Part shown: in pieces, positions 35,365-47,299 of the stretch
How positions within the stretch are numbered: position 1 is the stretch's first letter
How the letters are laid out: every line of letters begins with the position of its first letter
Origin: Pollenia angustigena
Taxonomy: Eukaryota > Arthropoda > Insecta > Diptera > Polleniidae
Reading direction: 5' to 3'
NCBI GenBank assembly: GCA_930367215.1
Contig: OV884059.1
Span: forward strand, 8,022,945-8,086,944
Length of the DNA stretch: 64,000 nt
Program-made: the position numbers and the translations under genes
The notes under the pieces: model-generated
Database searches by the model: none
What the model was told of the DNA's origin: nothing
What the model saw: only the letters and a program-made list of their open reading frames with translations

Positions 35365-35455
35365 CTTTTCTGATAAATATGTTGCATAAATGTTACGTGC
35401 TCTACACAAAAGAGATAGAGCATGTAACATTTATGCAACATATTTCTCAGAAAAG
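35365..35455. other. 91-nt near-perfect hairpin, possible small-RNA precursor or tiny MITE
   Basis: Left arm CTTTTCTGATAAATATGTTG continuing CATAAATGTTACGTGCTCT; right arm AGAGCATGTAACATTTATGC continuing AACATATTTCTCAGAAAAG. About 38-bp arms with one mismatch and one G-U position around a ~13-nt loop. The size and loop suit a microRNA-like hairpin, but near-perfect pairing also fits a very small fold-back transposon. Confidence 0.5.
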
Positions 35456-35813
35456 AAAACGCCATAAGACTTATATTGGGGCAGTTTTGTTTCAAATTTA
35501 TAATTTGATACCAAATGGAAAAACGAAAAGAAACTTGTAGTTTCTGCAAATCAAATAAAAACATCTGATTTATTTAAACTTAGGGGGGAAATGACAGAGC
35601 GCTTTGCATTTATAACAAATTGTTTGCTTAAGTTAAAGCATTTAAGAAAAAGCATGTGTAAAGGGTGTTTTTTTAAGCCCAATTTAACTTGAAATTGTAC
35701 AAAATAAAACAAAAAATTTAATTTTAATCAAACAAATTTTTAAAATGAAAGATCAATACTTGGCATTAAAATTTTAAAATGATTTCGTTTATACGGGCAC
35801 CACTCTGCTCTAG

Positions 35814-36120
35814 ATGAAAATAAACATGCTAGACGTCCGATTTTGGGCAATTTTTTTAAGCGTTGCCACCAATAAAACGAACAGTAATGGCCTCCGTCAG
35901 CAACAAGGTTTATCAGCAAAAACCAGTGACTTTAAGTTAGACACACAGGAAGCAATCAAGAGGTGTCAAATTACACTACCTTGGGGGCCAATTGACAGTT
36001 CCATTTCTCGAGATCAACTGTTGCGATCGCCGTATGACAAGTGGCGCCCTGTTGAAACCACATCTCGCCTAGATCTATGTTATATTTTCAAGCAAAAAAT
36101 CTGAAACATGCATTGGCAAC
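35814..36120 (-). pseudogene. Mariner-like transposase scrap
   Basis: Minus strand from ~36085: NIDLGEMWFQQGATCHTAIA, then TVDLEKWNCQLAP. The catalytic motif WFQQDGATCHTA is missing its Asp codon (an exact 3-base loss). Only ~35 residues are readable. Confidence 0.65.
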
Positions 36121-36189
36121 TTGTCCGTGAAAACCTGGGTTCGGTTCACAGCTTAGGCAAGAACGAAAAATTATCCATAAATTTTAGTT

Positions 36190-36270
36190 CATTTCAGGTT
36201 ATAAAATTCCTTTTTTCATAAAAATAATTTAATGAAAATTAAGTTAAATGAACTTTAGCCTGATTAAAAT
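36190..36270. mobile_element. Partial copy of the 2294-2434 fold-back MITE
   Basis: AAAATTCCTTTTTTCATAAA, then AATTTAATGAAAATTAAGTT and ATGAACTTTAGCCTGATTAAA correspond to the centre and right arm of the copy at 2294-2434. Confidence 0.6.
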
Positions 36271-36379
36271 ATTAAAATTTGGATTAAAAACTGAACTGTT
36301 TTAGTTCAACAAATCCAAAACCACAATATAATTATGATATGCATTCACCATAACGCGAACTCCAGCTTTATATTCGAAG

Positions 36380-36420
36380 AATTAAGGCCTGATGATGCCA
36401 CGAGCGTGTCAACCAAACGG
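36380..36420 (+). other. Hammerhead-like Penelope tail motif
   Basis: GGCCTGATGATGCCACGAGC followed by GTGTCAACCAAACGGTGCC: CTGATGA, a GCCAC/GTG stem and AAACGG, with flanking GGC/GCC able to pair. Likely a relic of a Penelope-like element end; no protein is visible nearby. Confidence 0.35.
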
Positions 36421-36992
36421 TGCCTTTTTCGCATGTACTGAAGTCCGTACGGAATGTTATGAATTTGTCTCACTCCATATGCTAAAATTTTGTTTAATAG
36501 AAAACCCGTTCAAAGGGACGTTAATGTGCGTCATAAAAATTACAAAGCTGTCTATACTTTGCGCGAATCGATGCTATTTCAAGTAAATTTGGATAATTCG
36601 GTAGCGCTGTTCAAGCGTATATCCATTATGGCTATCTTTAATCATTTGCCAGAGTATACTGATCAGAAATGTACAAATGTATGTATGACAGTTCGTTTGG
36701 TAGCTAACCCTTTCGAAAGTTCTATGGGCCTAAAAAAACACTCGTTGTGGTTAAACAGTTTTTAAGTTAAAGAATGTAATCAGTAATTGAAAAGTTCTTT
36801 AATTTGATAACCAATTTGTCTAGGTTGAAGTTTTAAAATGTCAATTTTGCAAAGGGATTACATTTCTCAACCGTAATAAAATGCTAACATCATTTACCCA
36901 ACTTCTTTAAAACTCTTTTCTCGTTACACCTTTTGTAGTTTGTGTTAGCGTTTAGCTGTATAACAAGATTTGATTTAAAAAAACTAACATTT

Positions 36993-37413
36993 CCCAGCGG
37001 TAACTAGAATGAGTAAAGAGGCCTAATATAAGGCCTTATTTAGCAGTCACAAGCAGTCAGAAGCCCTTCTCGCCGCATTCCATACTTATTTATTTTTTAC
37101 ACAGGTTGTCATTGGGCGCATGGCCTTCCACACTTCCTTTAAAAACAACTTCGATCCCTTCCCAAAGAAGGGAGTAAGGAAGGTCACTGAAAATAAAAAG
37201 TAAATAAAACTGAACACCTTCCTTTCTCCCTTTTAAAAAAAGGGAGTAGCGAATGTGTACTGAATATTTCAGAAGGTCTTTTAAAAAGAAGTTTATACCT
37301 TCTAGAAGGCATACTTCTGAAGGCAGGATATCATGCGAAGCGAATCTTTTAGAAAGGAGGAGAGGCCTTCAAAAAGGCCTGCCACTTGCGGTCCTTTAAT
37401 ATTTACCGCTGGG
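36993..37413. mobile_element. MITE with CCCAGCGG termini, copy B (421 bp)
   Basis: CCCAGCGGTAACTAG at the left, ATTTACCGCTGGG at the right. The interior repeats AGAAGGC, GGCCTTC and AAGAAGGGAGTA palindromes as in copy A at 5945-6307. Confidence 0.8.
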
Positions 37414-38530
37414 TTGTATTCCCTTCTGATTAACTATAAGTATGTGTGTAAGCATATTATACCCCAACATTTCATACTCTCCTACACACGTGGCCTCTCA
37501 AGAGTGTTTTAATATGTATGTACATATGAATGCATGTAAGTTTGTATGTTGGCTTATCAAAATAAAAACTAAAGATAAGTTGTTGTAAATCAAACTCCCC
37601 CAAGTTTTTTTTAACAATCTGTCTCTTTCTCTCGCTCCCCATTTCAAATATTGCTCCTCCATTTTACTGTTAGGGGTAAGAGAGTGTTTATGTGTATTTG
37701 TTTTATTATGTTTGAAGATAAATTATACACTTAAAATAATTTATGTGCTTGAAATGTGGGCATTAAATTCAGTATTTTCATTTTCTTAAAAGTTTTCTAT
37801 TACAAAAAAAAAAGAAACAAGAAAATTATATGATTTCTTAGAAATTACAAATGACAATGAAAATAATATGGTAAAGTGTATAAAAAATAAAAAATAAAAA
37901 AAAACAGAAGCTGGGCTATTAAAGTTTACTCCAAAAATTAATTATTTATTTGGTTTAAATTTAACAAAAAAAATGTTTGGGTTTCTGTTTTGTTCTTTGG
38001 GGATTTTTCTTTTTTTAGATTGACATAATTTTCTTAGAAAGCTTAATTGTTTATTTAGTACAAATTAGACATGCAATCAAATTAATGAAAATGAAACACA
38101 ACAAAAGTTGTAATAACAAATTGTAAATAAAACAAAACTTGACAAATCCTTCGAAAGATTAATGTTTAACTAACAAAATTAATTAAAATTTTAGAAGGAA
38201 AAAAAGCTCGTGACATTAACAGAATTTTGTTTTTGTAAGTTATAAATGTCAATTAGAATTATTTATTAGAGTTTTTTTAATTGTAAATGAATTAAAAATG
38301 TGGAAAATTATTTAAATAAATTACAATTATTTTATAAAATCTCTACACAATGTACATATATATACAGCTGCTCACAATATAAGTGGGACTCATAGAAAAA
38401 TCTTATGTTGCTCAAACTCAAAAAAAAATTAAAAAATTTTCATTAAATATACTTTATTTTAAATGAATTATGAAAATTAAATTATCAGGTGTCCCACTTA
38501 TAGAGTGAGTAGCTGCATATAAAACAAAGA
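37414..38530. other. AT-rich non-coding DNA
   Basis: A CTGTCTCTTTCTCTCGCTCC stretch near 37618 resembles GAGA-factor binding sequence on the minus strand. Otherwise nothing recognised. Confidence 0.45.
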
Positions 38531-39260
38531 CACGATTTTCCTCAATTTACACTGACTATTCGGCGGTTCAACGTCGTACCTCCCATACAAAGACATTATA
38601 GATTTCTGTATATGTGGAGACCAGTAAGAGTCTCAATAGTAAACATCGATGCAAAAGTGGGCTGGGTACAAGTGGGCGTGGCACTTCCAATACAAAGACA
38701 ATATAAATTCCTAGTATATCTTGAGAATGGTAATAATAAAAGTTTCTAACTATGGAAAGAAAACTTTTATTATCAATACAAAACATCTTTCAAAAATAGG
38801 GATAGATTGTAGAAGTGGGCGTGGCACCCCCTTAATAAAGACAATATAAATGTCTATAAGAATGACAAGAAAAAATTTCCAAATTCGGTATGGTTATCGA
38901 TTCGCAACATCTTTCAAAAAGAGGGCTAGATTAGGAAAGTGGGCGTGGCACCACCTATATAAAGACAATATTAATATCTGTATACCTAGAGAACGGTTAC
39001 AGAAACAGTTCCCAAATTTGGTACACATATTGTGGGTGTCTTCTTACACCATCTGTCAGAAAGTGTGCTGCATTTGAGAAGTGGGCGTGGCTTTTTCTAT
39101 ACAACGACGAGATTAATTTCTTTATATCTAAGAAAAGCTTATAAAATTCCTATTAAAAGCTTGGTTAACAATACACAACATCAGTAAAAAAGTGGGCTTG
39201 ATTAGAAAAGTGGACGTGGCACCTTCATTACAAACACAATAAAGGTATTCAAATTTGGTA
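38530..39260 (+). repeat. Tandem array with GTGGGCGTGGC motif, ~125-143 bp period
   Basis: GTGGGCGTGGC occurs at 38672, 38815, 38939 and 39081, with the variant GTGGACGTGGC at 39210; the spacings are 143, 124, 142 and 129 bp. Each unit also carries AAAGACAATATAAAT and CATCTTTCAAAAA phrases. The motif is Sp1/KLF-like in sequence, but such units are common as dispersed fly minisatellites. Confidence 0.75.
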
Positions 39261-39873
39261 CAAAAAGCTTTTGTTAAACTTATTTTATTCCAACCGGTGC
39301 AGCAAAACCCAGTGCGGGTTAAGCTAGCTTTCATTATTATTTTCATGCATACGTTTAAAAGTTTTAGAAAATATTTCTGAATTTTATTTAAAATTTATAA
39401 GCAAAAATCAATTTGTTCAAGTTTCTGCAACCAATTTCATTATGTGAAAATAATTAAGATCCTTTAAAACTGGTCTATAACTTATAAACAAATATTAAAT
39501 CTAAAATCTGTCGACGCGCCTTTAAATATACGTGATTATCAATAGTTACCATACAATATAAAAGCCCCAACACTTTAAACCTTAAATCCGTTAACACAAT
39601 TAACCTAAATGTAGGCAATGGTTTCATGTTTCAAAATTCTGTAGAGCCTTTGACATTGAGCTAATTTTCAATGCTTTATAATCCCTTAATTTTCTAGTTT
39701 GTTAATATTTTAGAGCTTTTTTAATTATGTTTTATTTTTAATAAAGAAAGATGTAATCACTAATTACAAAACCAAAGTTTCCGAACCTTAATGTCAAATA
39801 TCCTTAAAGTTTACTTTAGTATTCCAAATCCTTTAACACAATTACCGCTAAACGGCTTAATAATTACAAATAA
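39261..39873. other. AT-rich non-coding DNA
   Basis: Nothing recognised beyond homopolymer runs. Confidence 0.4.
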
Positions 39874-40030
39874 GGTGCCCCGGTAATCTAGTTGATTGAA
39901 AGCCATACTATCAATGCGATGGTTACGGTTTCGATTACCGTTTGAGACTCTAGTCTGTTTCACGACAACGCACAGTGTGGTAGATCGCAAATCTAACTGG
40001 ACAAAATTTATTAATCGCGTTAGGTTCACT
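39874..40030 (+). repeat. tRNA-derived SINE, copy 3
   Basis: GGTGCCCCGGTAATCTAGTT, a decayed B box GGTTTCGATTACC, then GAGACTCTAGTCTGTTTCAC as in copy 1. Opposite orientation to copies 1 and 2 and more diverged. Confidence 0.7.
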
Positions 40031-40650
40031 TCTCACTCCTGAATTAAATAAAAAATGAGATCAAATATATAAATGAATGTGGAGCGGAATCCCGGGAAAA
40101 AAACTCTTTAACTTTTAAAACAGCTTTAACTCTACTTGAAAAAAGGAAATATTTTATTTTTTGCATTTTCCGAAAAAATTGTTTAATACTTACAATGGAA
40201 ATAATTGAATGAAAATTGTAACATATTTCCTTGAAATAGAGCTTTATCATAATAAAAAAAAGATTATGCCAATAAAATCTCTGTAGCCTTTTTAAGCTTA
40301 TTTATCCTAATCAGAGCTAAAAACAAACAAAAACATGAATTACAGTTACCTATTGTATTGAGAAGCTCACTAAACGATCAGAAGGAATGTTGCCAGACAT
40401 TTTTTTTATTTTGTCCACCTAGATTTGTGATTTACCACAAGTGTGCAACGGTCTCAAAGTCTTAGTTACTACTTCTCGGTTTATTAATTTAGAATAACCT
40501 TTGTATTTGTAACTTTTCATCAATAAATAAAATTACGAATATAATTGTTTTTTGATTGCCTAAATAAAGACTTTAGATTTCTGTATTAAAATTATATTCT
40601 TTGACTTTCAGCTACATAGTTTTTAATGCTTTAACCTTTGAAAGCACTAA

Positions 40651-40766
40651 CCCACGTATTCATAAATGATAATTAAATTTAACAAACGTTTATAAAGGAA
40701 AATTTTCATAAAAAAATTGTTTTGTAAACTTTTATTAAATTAAAAATATTTTTATGAATACGTCAG
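40651..40766. mobile_element. MITE (CCGTATTCATAAA termini), third copy
   Basis: CCCACGTATTCATAAATG ... GGAAAATTTTCATAAAA ... TTTATGAATACGTCAG; diverged at the ends relative to 33508-33621. Confidence 0.75.
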
Positions 40767-40895
40767 GTAATGTCTAAAACAATGTTCTAGTTTTTTATTT
40801 AAGTAAAAACTGTTAAAAGCTCCTTTAAATATGCTTTAGCATTTCTTATATCATTTTTAATAAAGAATGTGTTCTGTAACAAATTAAAAAACTTA

Positions 40896-41235
40896 TGGCC
40901 ATTTTCTCAATGTATCGACAAACTGTCTGTTACTTAATGTCAACATAAATTTATTGGACCGATAAACTGTCCGTTAACGATTTTGGGTTTCTCAATACAC
41001 CGACAAAAAACATTGTTTTCAGCTGGCAACGCCACTCAAAATACATGTAAAAGATGCGAGTCAGCTGATTGAATTTATCTGTACGGCAAATAAAAGCAAA
41101 ATAAATAATTGGCAGATGAGTGCCGGTTAGTTTTGCGATAAAATCGAAGCAAATGAGACATTGAGAAAACCAAATTTCTTTAATGTGCAGTTTTTCGTTG
41201 GGAAAAAAGATAATCGCCTAATGAGAAAATGGCCA
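40896..41235. mobile_element. PIF/Harbinger-like MITE, copy A (340 bp)
   Basis: TGGCCATTTTCTCAATG and its mirror TTGGG...TGAGAAAATGGCCA, flanked by TTA on both sides (40893-40895, 41236-41238). A 3-bp TWA duplication is the PIF/Harbinger habit. The interior CATTGAGAAAACC repeats the end motif. Copy B is at 62242-62706. Confidence 0.75.
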
Positions 41236-41258
41236 TTAGATTTTTAATAAAATAAATC

Positions 41259-41373
41259 TTTACACGCTCAATAAATATCGTGATATTTGGATCGCGATCT
41301 ATATTGATGGATCGCATAAAATGAGGCTTTTCTGCGATATGGATCGCGATCCATCAATATTGAACGTGTAGCA
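41259..41373. mobile_element. Palindromic MITE rich in GGATCGCGATC
   Basis: TTACACGCTCAATAAATATC ... GGATCGCGATCTATATTGAT is mirrored by ATGGATCGCGATCCATCAAT ... ATTGAACGTGTAGC. It immediately follows the PIF-like MITE. Confidence 0.65.
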
Positions 41374-43440
41374 GTGCCCTAAAGGAAAAGAAAATTTGTT
41401 TGTCCCAAATTCTCTGTTACAAAATATTTATAATTTTATGTACCTTAATGTCACAAATCCTTAAAGTATACTTCACTATTTTAATTTAAGTTTAAAATCT
41501 ATAAACCAGTCCTTGCTAATTACAATATTTAATTAGCATTAAATAAATCTCATAATAACATTATGCCACATATAATCATAATTGCCAATGCCTAAAGCTA
41601 TACTTCACATAAGCATGAAAAGAGCAAACCAAATTAACAAATTTAAATATCAAACATAAATAACACACCATACGATTTGCAATACGAATCAGTAAACATA
41701 TAATTAGCTTTATAACAAATCATATTTCAGCAGATGTAACAACAGATAATTAACAGTTTTGATAAACGAGTTTTTAATTAAAATAATAAAAAAAGCATTA
41801 AAACAGACAATAGAAAAAACAGAAATTATATTTCAACACCGGAAACCGGAATATGATATTTGATTAAAAATAAATTTACAAAGAATGTTTGTTTAAATTT
41901 TCTATTGCCTAAATTTAGGCTTTAAATAATTTTTAAGTTTTATTTTAATTAAATATAAGAAACTTAATAAAGAAAAAATACAACAGAATTTGCTCTTTTA
42001 ATAAATTTCTTCAAAAACTATTAAAAAAGCTCTTAATGTATGCATAAAATGTCTCTTTTTTCCACACACTATAAATTTCTCATTCTTTAAAATCAATTTA
42101 CCAGGGTTTTATTTGATTTTGCTTCGTTCCCTTAGCAAAATATTTTAATGGTATTAAATACTTTAGCAATAATTTACATAAAATTCTATCTAGAGATTCC
42201 ATGTCATCACAGTTTTATTTACAACAATTCTCTGCAGACACTTAAGAATTGTAAATCAATAGCAATAATAAATATTGTATTTCCTACAACTATAAAGACA
42301 ATTAAGTAGATATAAATACATATTTTCAAACTTAAGAATATGTACATTAAAACCAAAAACTATGCTAAAAAAATAATAAACAAGAGACATTTTTAAGCTG
42401 CGTTACGTTTTAATACAAAACAATTGCAGCACTCCATAAAATTGGCTAGACATTTTACAAAAAACATGGTTGTTCTTTTCTTTTCATTCTTTTCTACGTA
42501 GCTGAGGCGTCTAGATATAAATCTTAAACTTCAACAAACAATATATTTGAAATTATATATGCATAAAACTATGCTATAAAATATTTAGCCATGACAGAAA
42601 AACTACTAAGAAAAAAAAATAATTTAATATAAAACTTTTACAACATTAAACAACATTAAAAGTTTACAATAGTTTTTTATTATCTAAAATTAATAGCATA
42701 CCTATTAGGTTGCTAGTTAAGACAAAAACCTTAAGAGAAGTTTTTAGAGATTTTTTTTTTAATTTTTATGTGGTTTTTGTTCAATATACAAAAAGTTTTT
42801 TGTTAAAAACAACGTCTGTTTTTATGGCAGATGCAGTTAAGAAGTTTTCTTTTTGTAATAAAAGAAAATAAAGCCGAAGTACAGTAAGAGGTGGTATACG
42901 TAATCAAGTTAAAACTATAACTATTGCATATTTTATGCAGTTTTCTTAAAACGTATTTTTTTGAAAAAAAGGCGTTGAAGTGGAAAGAACATTTATTGTA
43001 GAAATTAAAAAGAATAAAGATAAAAGTTTTCAATACATATACATACATAAGCCTTTCTAACTTAAGACAATAAAGAAAAAGAAAAACGAATTTAAAGCAT
43101 ACATTAAGGCGATTTCTGCCCAAAGAAAAAATAAAGAATAGTGTTGGGAACTATCTAGGGCTAAAATCCTTTAGCCAGGCTATGTTCTAGCCTATATACT
43201 AGACTATAGTGTAGCCTTAAGACAAGACTAGATGATTTATTTATCGCTATCCTTCTCCTTCATCATCATATGAAAATAAGGCTTTGGAGTTTCGATTACA
43301 TCTGCAGTTAATTTTGTTCCAAGTTGTTTACTGATTATGACATTTCAGAAATAAGACTATAGTGTAGCCTAAAGACTAGACTATATTAGAGCCTATAGAA
43401 TAGGTTATAGTGTACCATAGGTAATAAAGTATCCTAAACT
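41374..43440. other. AT-rich non-coding DNA
   Basis: No gene recognised. TATTGCCTAAATTTAGGCTT at ~41903 is one of a dispersed set of short GCCT/AGGC hairpins. 43180-43440 has AGACTAGACTATAGTGTAGCC-type repeats. Confidence 0.45.
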
Positions 43441-44215
43441 CGGGCAGCCATCGAGAAGAAAGCTAACTCGGGTCTTTTATTGGTCCCTTTTGTGATACCA
43501 AGCACCCACGCCTTTCCTATAGAGCATAAACTCAAGAGGCGTTACTGCAGAATTCAAATAATTCGTCTTCCTACTAATGAGAAGAAGCCATCTAAGTTCT
43601 ATCTTAGAAAGAGCATTCAAACAGGCAAACGCCGCTTTTCCTAGGGAGCTCACTTATGTCCTTAATTCCAAGACACTACACAGAAAATTAAATACAGTTC
43701 CCTCTTGCTCCTTGTCATGATAACATCTGCAGTAGTCATTTAAGTCCAGACCAATTCTCGACGTATGAGTCCCATCCGGCCAGTGCCCAGTTATCACTGA
43801 GATCACTGCTCTAATCTGGTCGAAATTGAACCAAGGTAAAGGGCTGGTACTCGGTTCATTATAGCCACCCACAATGCCCTGGGTATTGAGCAGGTGGATT
43901 CTTGCGGCCACCCCAACTTTGCATGTCTCGAGGACTCGCGCTTATAAAGTGGCTTTTGGTGAGCCATTGGAATGCCAACGAAGTGATCAATGTATCTGCC
44001 ATTCCGACGACCACCTCGTTTGACAAGTTACACTGCTATCTGGTTACCCCGGCAATTGGCATGCCCTGGTATCCACATTAGCGTTACTTTTGAATGCTTC
44101 GCAATATCATCTAAAGACATCCAACATTCTGTAGTTAACCTCGATGTAGTATACAGAATCTCTAGGGCTGCAATAGCAGCATTGCTATCAGTAAATATGG
44201 CCGCCTTAAGTTTTA
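43440..44215 (-). pseudogene. LINE RNase H region and 3' end (jockey/R1-type), broken
   Basis: Minus strand from 44212: LKAAIFTDSNAAIAALEILY, then HSKVTLMWIPGHANCRGNQI and, after a stop, LVKRG; further on FNFDQIRAVISVITGHWPDG-TH and NDYCRCYHDKEQEGTVFNFLC. TDSNAAI and WIPGH are RNase H motifs, and TGHWP-GTH--R-G----DYCR-C-DEEE is the conserved C-terminal segment of RNase H-bearing non-LTR elements. Stops and frame changes show decay; the reverse transcriptase is missing. Confidence 0.85.
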
Positions 44216-44433
44216 CAGGGGTGTTCTGGAAATCGAGAACGCAAAACGCAAGAATTTTAAATGTCGTTTTTTAATAAGATTTTTGTAATAAAAGGATTTT
44301 ATAACAAATATTATACAAATATTTCTCTATTAAACTGATTTTATATAAAAACCAAAAAAAATTAGATTAAAAGTGTATTAAAATAACTTCTAAATTCTTG
44401 CGTTTTGCGATTTCGATTTTCAGAACACCCCTG
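44216..44433. mobile_element. MITE, 218 bp, flanked by TTA
   Basis: CAGGGGTGTTCTGGAAATCG and AACGCAAAACGCAAGAATTT at the left are mirrored by AAATTCTTGCGTTTTGCGAT and AGAACACCCCTG at the right. TTA flanks both sides (44213-44215, 44434-44436). Inserted at the edge of the LINE RNase H fragment. Confidence 0.8.
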
Positions 44434-44436
44434 TTA

Positions 44437-47270
44437 GTGTAGCTTTAAGTCTGCAGTTTAGCCTTTGTATATCATTTTTTATATACTGTGCAAACAAATT
44501 TCTATTATCTTAAAGTATAAAAAGCGCTTTTTTTAATTATAATTTTATTTGGTCATCTTGATTTCCAGCTTCTTTATTTCACAAACAAATTTCAAAGTCT
44601 ATCCCAAGGCATTAAAAAACAGGAAATAAATTGTAAAGGCTATTCCTTAAGGCTAATACATGAAGAATTTAGTTAATTAACATAATGAACGCAAATAAGT
44701 TTAGAGAAAAGAAAAAGCAGGGAAAAAATTTTATTACATATTAAAAAAAGCAAAAGCAAAAAAATATCTAAATAAATTAAAAGCAAACTTTAAGGATTTT
44801 ATAACGAAACATTAAAAATTTATAAAAAAATAAACTTTAAACTTGTTGTTTACTTAAACTTTTTTGTACTTGAGTTAAAACATTTTTATCGTCTACTTTT
44901 AGGCGACATCATAACTTTTTATGTTATGATTTCTTTTATTAAAATTTTTTCTTTAACATTTTCACAGCTTTTTTAATAACTTTAACCATAAAATATATTT
45001 ATGGTTTTTTATATTTTTTTCCACACATTTATCTCAATTTTATCGGTGTAATTCATGTAAAGTTATATTTATTTTGTATGTGTAAATGTGCTGGCAAGTA
45101 GGAAAGAAGAACATGCTTAACTGTATAATCGTGTTGCTTAATATTTATTTTTATTTTTTGTGCATGTCGGTTATCTTGTGTTAGAAGAGAAAATGTTAAA
45201 CTTTTATATTACTTTATATTACTTTCATTGAAAAAAAATAGTCCTTCATACCCGAAAAATGGTGCTTCGAACCAAAATTTTACAAAAATCTTTTCCAAAA
45301 CACATTTTATGGATTTTCTATAAAAACTTTTCTTCTAGAATTTCTCTTTTACTTCAAGGGTTAACTGAACGACACATTATATTTTCTTATCTGGGGAGGT
45401 GGAGAGAAATTGAATTGAAATTATGTCTGTAATAAAGTTATAAAGAGTATGAATATAAAGAAGCTTTAATTTAACGGTCGTTTTATTGTTTTGCTAAGAA
45501 ACAGCTGGTCACAGCATTTTTCAAAAGTGGTTTGAGAAAAATTCTATTGGAAATAGCAAAAGGAAATGGCACTAAAATTGTAATGACTGGTTTTATTTAG
45601 TACGTGATTGTACGTGAAAATATTAACTAACAAATATGCTACGCTGATATTAAAAAAAAAAGTAGTTTAAGCTAAAAATAATAATTTTAAAATATAAAAT
45701 TTAGAAGTTTTTTTTAGAATTTTTAATGAAAACAGAAAATAAGCCTGAAAATGTTGCCTTAAATTAGGCTTTAATTTTTTATTATGGCAAAACCAAATAC
45801 GAAGGACAATAGTTGAGCCATATGCCATAGTTGAAATAACAGACTAGACTTTAGTTAAGACTCAACTATAGTTATGTTTAAAGACTACACTTAATTAAAC
45901 ACATACGATAAGACTAGACTGTAAGCCAATAAACACATAATTCTTTAAGTTTTTCCCTAAAAGTAGGTTACATAATTTATAATAAAAAAATGTTTAATAA
46001 ATATCTAATACCAAAAATTCTAACACCTTCTTTTTACTGCTAAAATATTTATTAGCTTTACTGACCCCCTTTTTATACATTCTTACCTGCCATAAAATCT
46101 TAGATTTTAAACAAGTTTTATAGTCTAACTGACAGGCTGAACTGTAAAGTTGTCTTTCGTTGTGAAATAAAAATCAAACTTTATGTCTTTTAAGGATTTG
46201 TGAGAAAATGTTGTATTTTATGTTTAAATTTCTAATAATTTAAACATGAACAAGTTCTTTTTTTTAGAACAAGAGGATAAAAATGTAAAGTTTACTTTAA
46301 GGTAATGCAATTTGGCTAAAAGAAATATTGCATACATAAAAGGTGCAATGCTGGTAATATAACAGAAAATTTATTTATGTGCCAGAAAAGGTTTTCAACA
46401 ACAACAAAAAAGTTGAGTTTTGGCATTTAAAATAAATTGCTAAAAGAAAAGGCAACAAAAAAAATGGTTTGTATAGTAAAATGAAGTTTATAAAGCCTAA
46501 CCAAAAGGCGTTAAGAAAAGATTTCTTGTTATGTTTTATAAATAGTTGTGTTAAAAATAACTTTGAAATATTATTCCTTTATAAATCTATTGTATAAATA
46601 GTTTTTCATAGAATAAGGTAAAAAAAGATGTATAGTTTTAGGCAGAATACTTAATTTAATAAATTTTTCTTGACTATAGCATATTTTTATACAAACGAAT
46701 ATGACATTTTTTTATATTTTATTGAAAATCATGCTAAAACAAAATTTTTTTATAAAAATAATTTTTGTCGCCTACTTAAAGGCGCCAAGAAATTTAATTT
46801 TTAATTTTCTTTTTATTCTTTCTTGTGGTTTTATTTATATTTACATGTAAAGGACGCCAACATTTTTATGGTCCTGCTGAAAAAATATTTGTTTAAGGTT
46901 TTCTTATTGCATATTTTGCGGTGCTTGCTGTAAATTACTGGTGAAAGCCACTGCATATCTTTTGTACATGAAAAAAAACTCTTTACAAATGTACATATTT
47001 GAACATTTACGCTTGTAATTAAGATTGCTTTGTGTTTTCTAAACATGCCAAGAATTCTTTATTCATGGTTAATTTGGTCAAAATTAATGTTTTTGGCTAA
47101 AAAAAAACCATTTTAGTACTTGGTGAAGAAAAGAAAACGTACATCTTAGCATTAAGAAGACCAACTTAAATGCCTTAAATCTAATAGACGGCTTGTGAAC
47201 GATGACGAAAACCGTTTGTTGTAATTGTTTATTGGAAAATTCAGTACAAACCGCCTTCTTAAAATCAATA
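44437..47270. other. AT-rich non-coding DNA
   Basis: Nothing coding. Short hairpins GTCTACTTTTAGGCGAC (~44891) and GTCGCCTACTTAAAGGCGCC (~46767), and TTGCCTTAAATTAGGCTTTA (~45755), belong to a dispersed motif set. Confidence 0.45.
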
Positions 47271-47299
47271 TTAAGAAATTTAACCAGTTTTCATTCGAA

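Noticed and set aside
42803..43123. 106-codon Phe/Cys-rich minus-strand frame
   Set aside because: Composition bias only; nothing recognisable and no neighbouring coding sequence.
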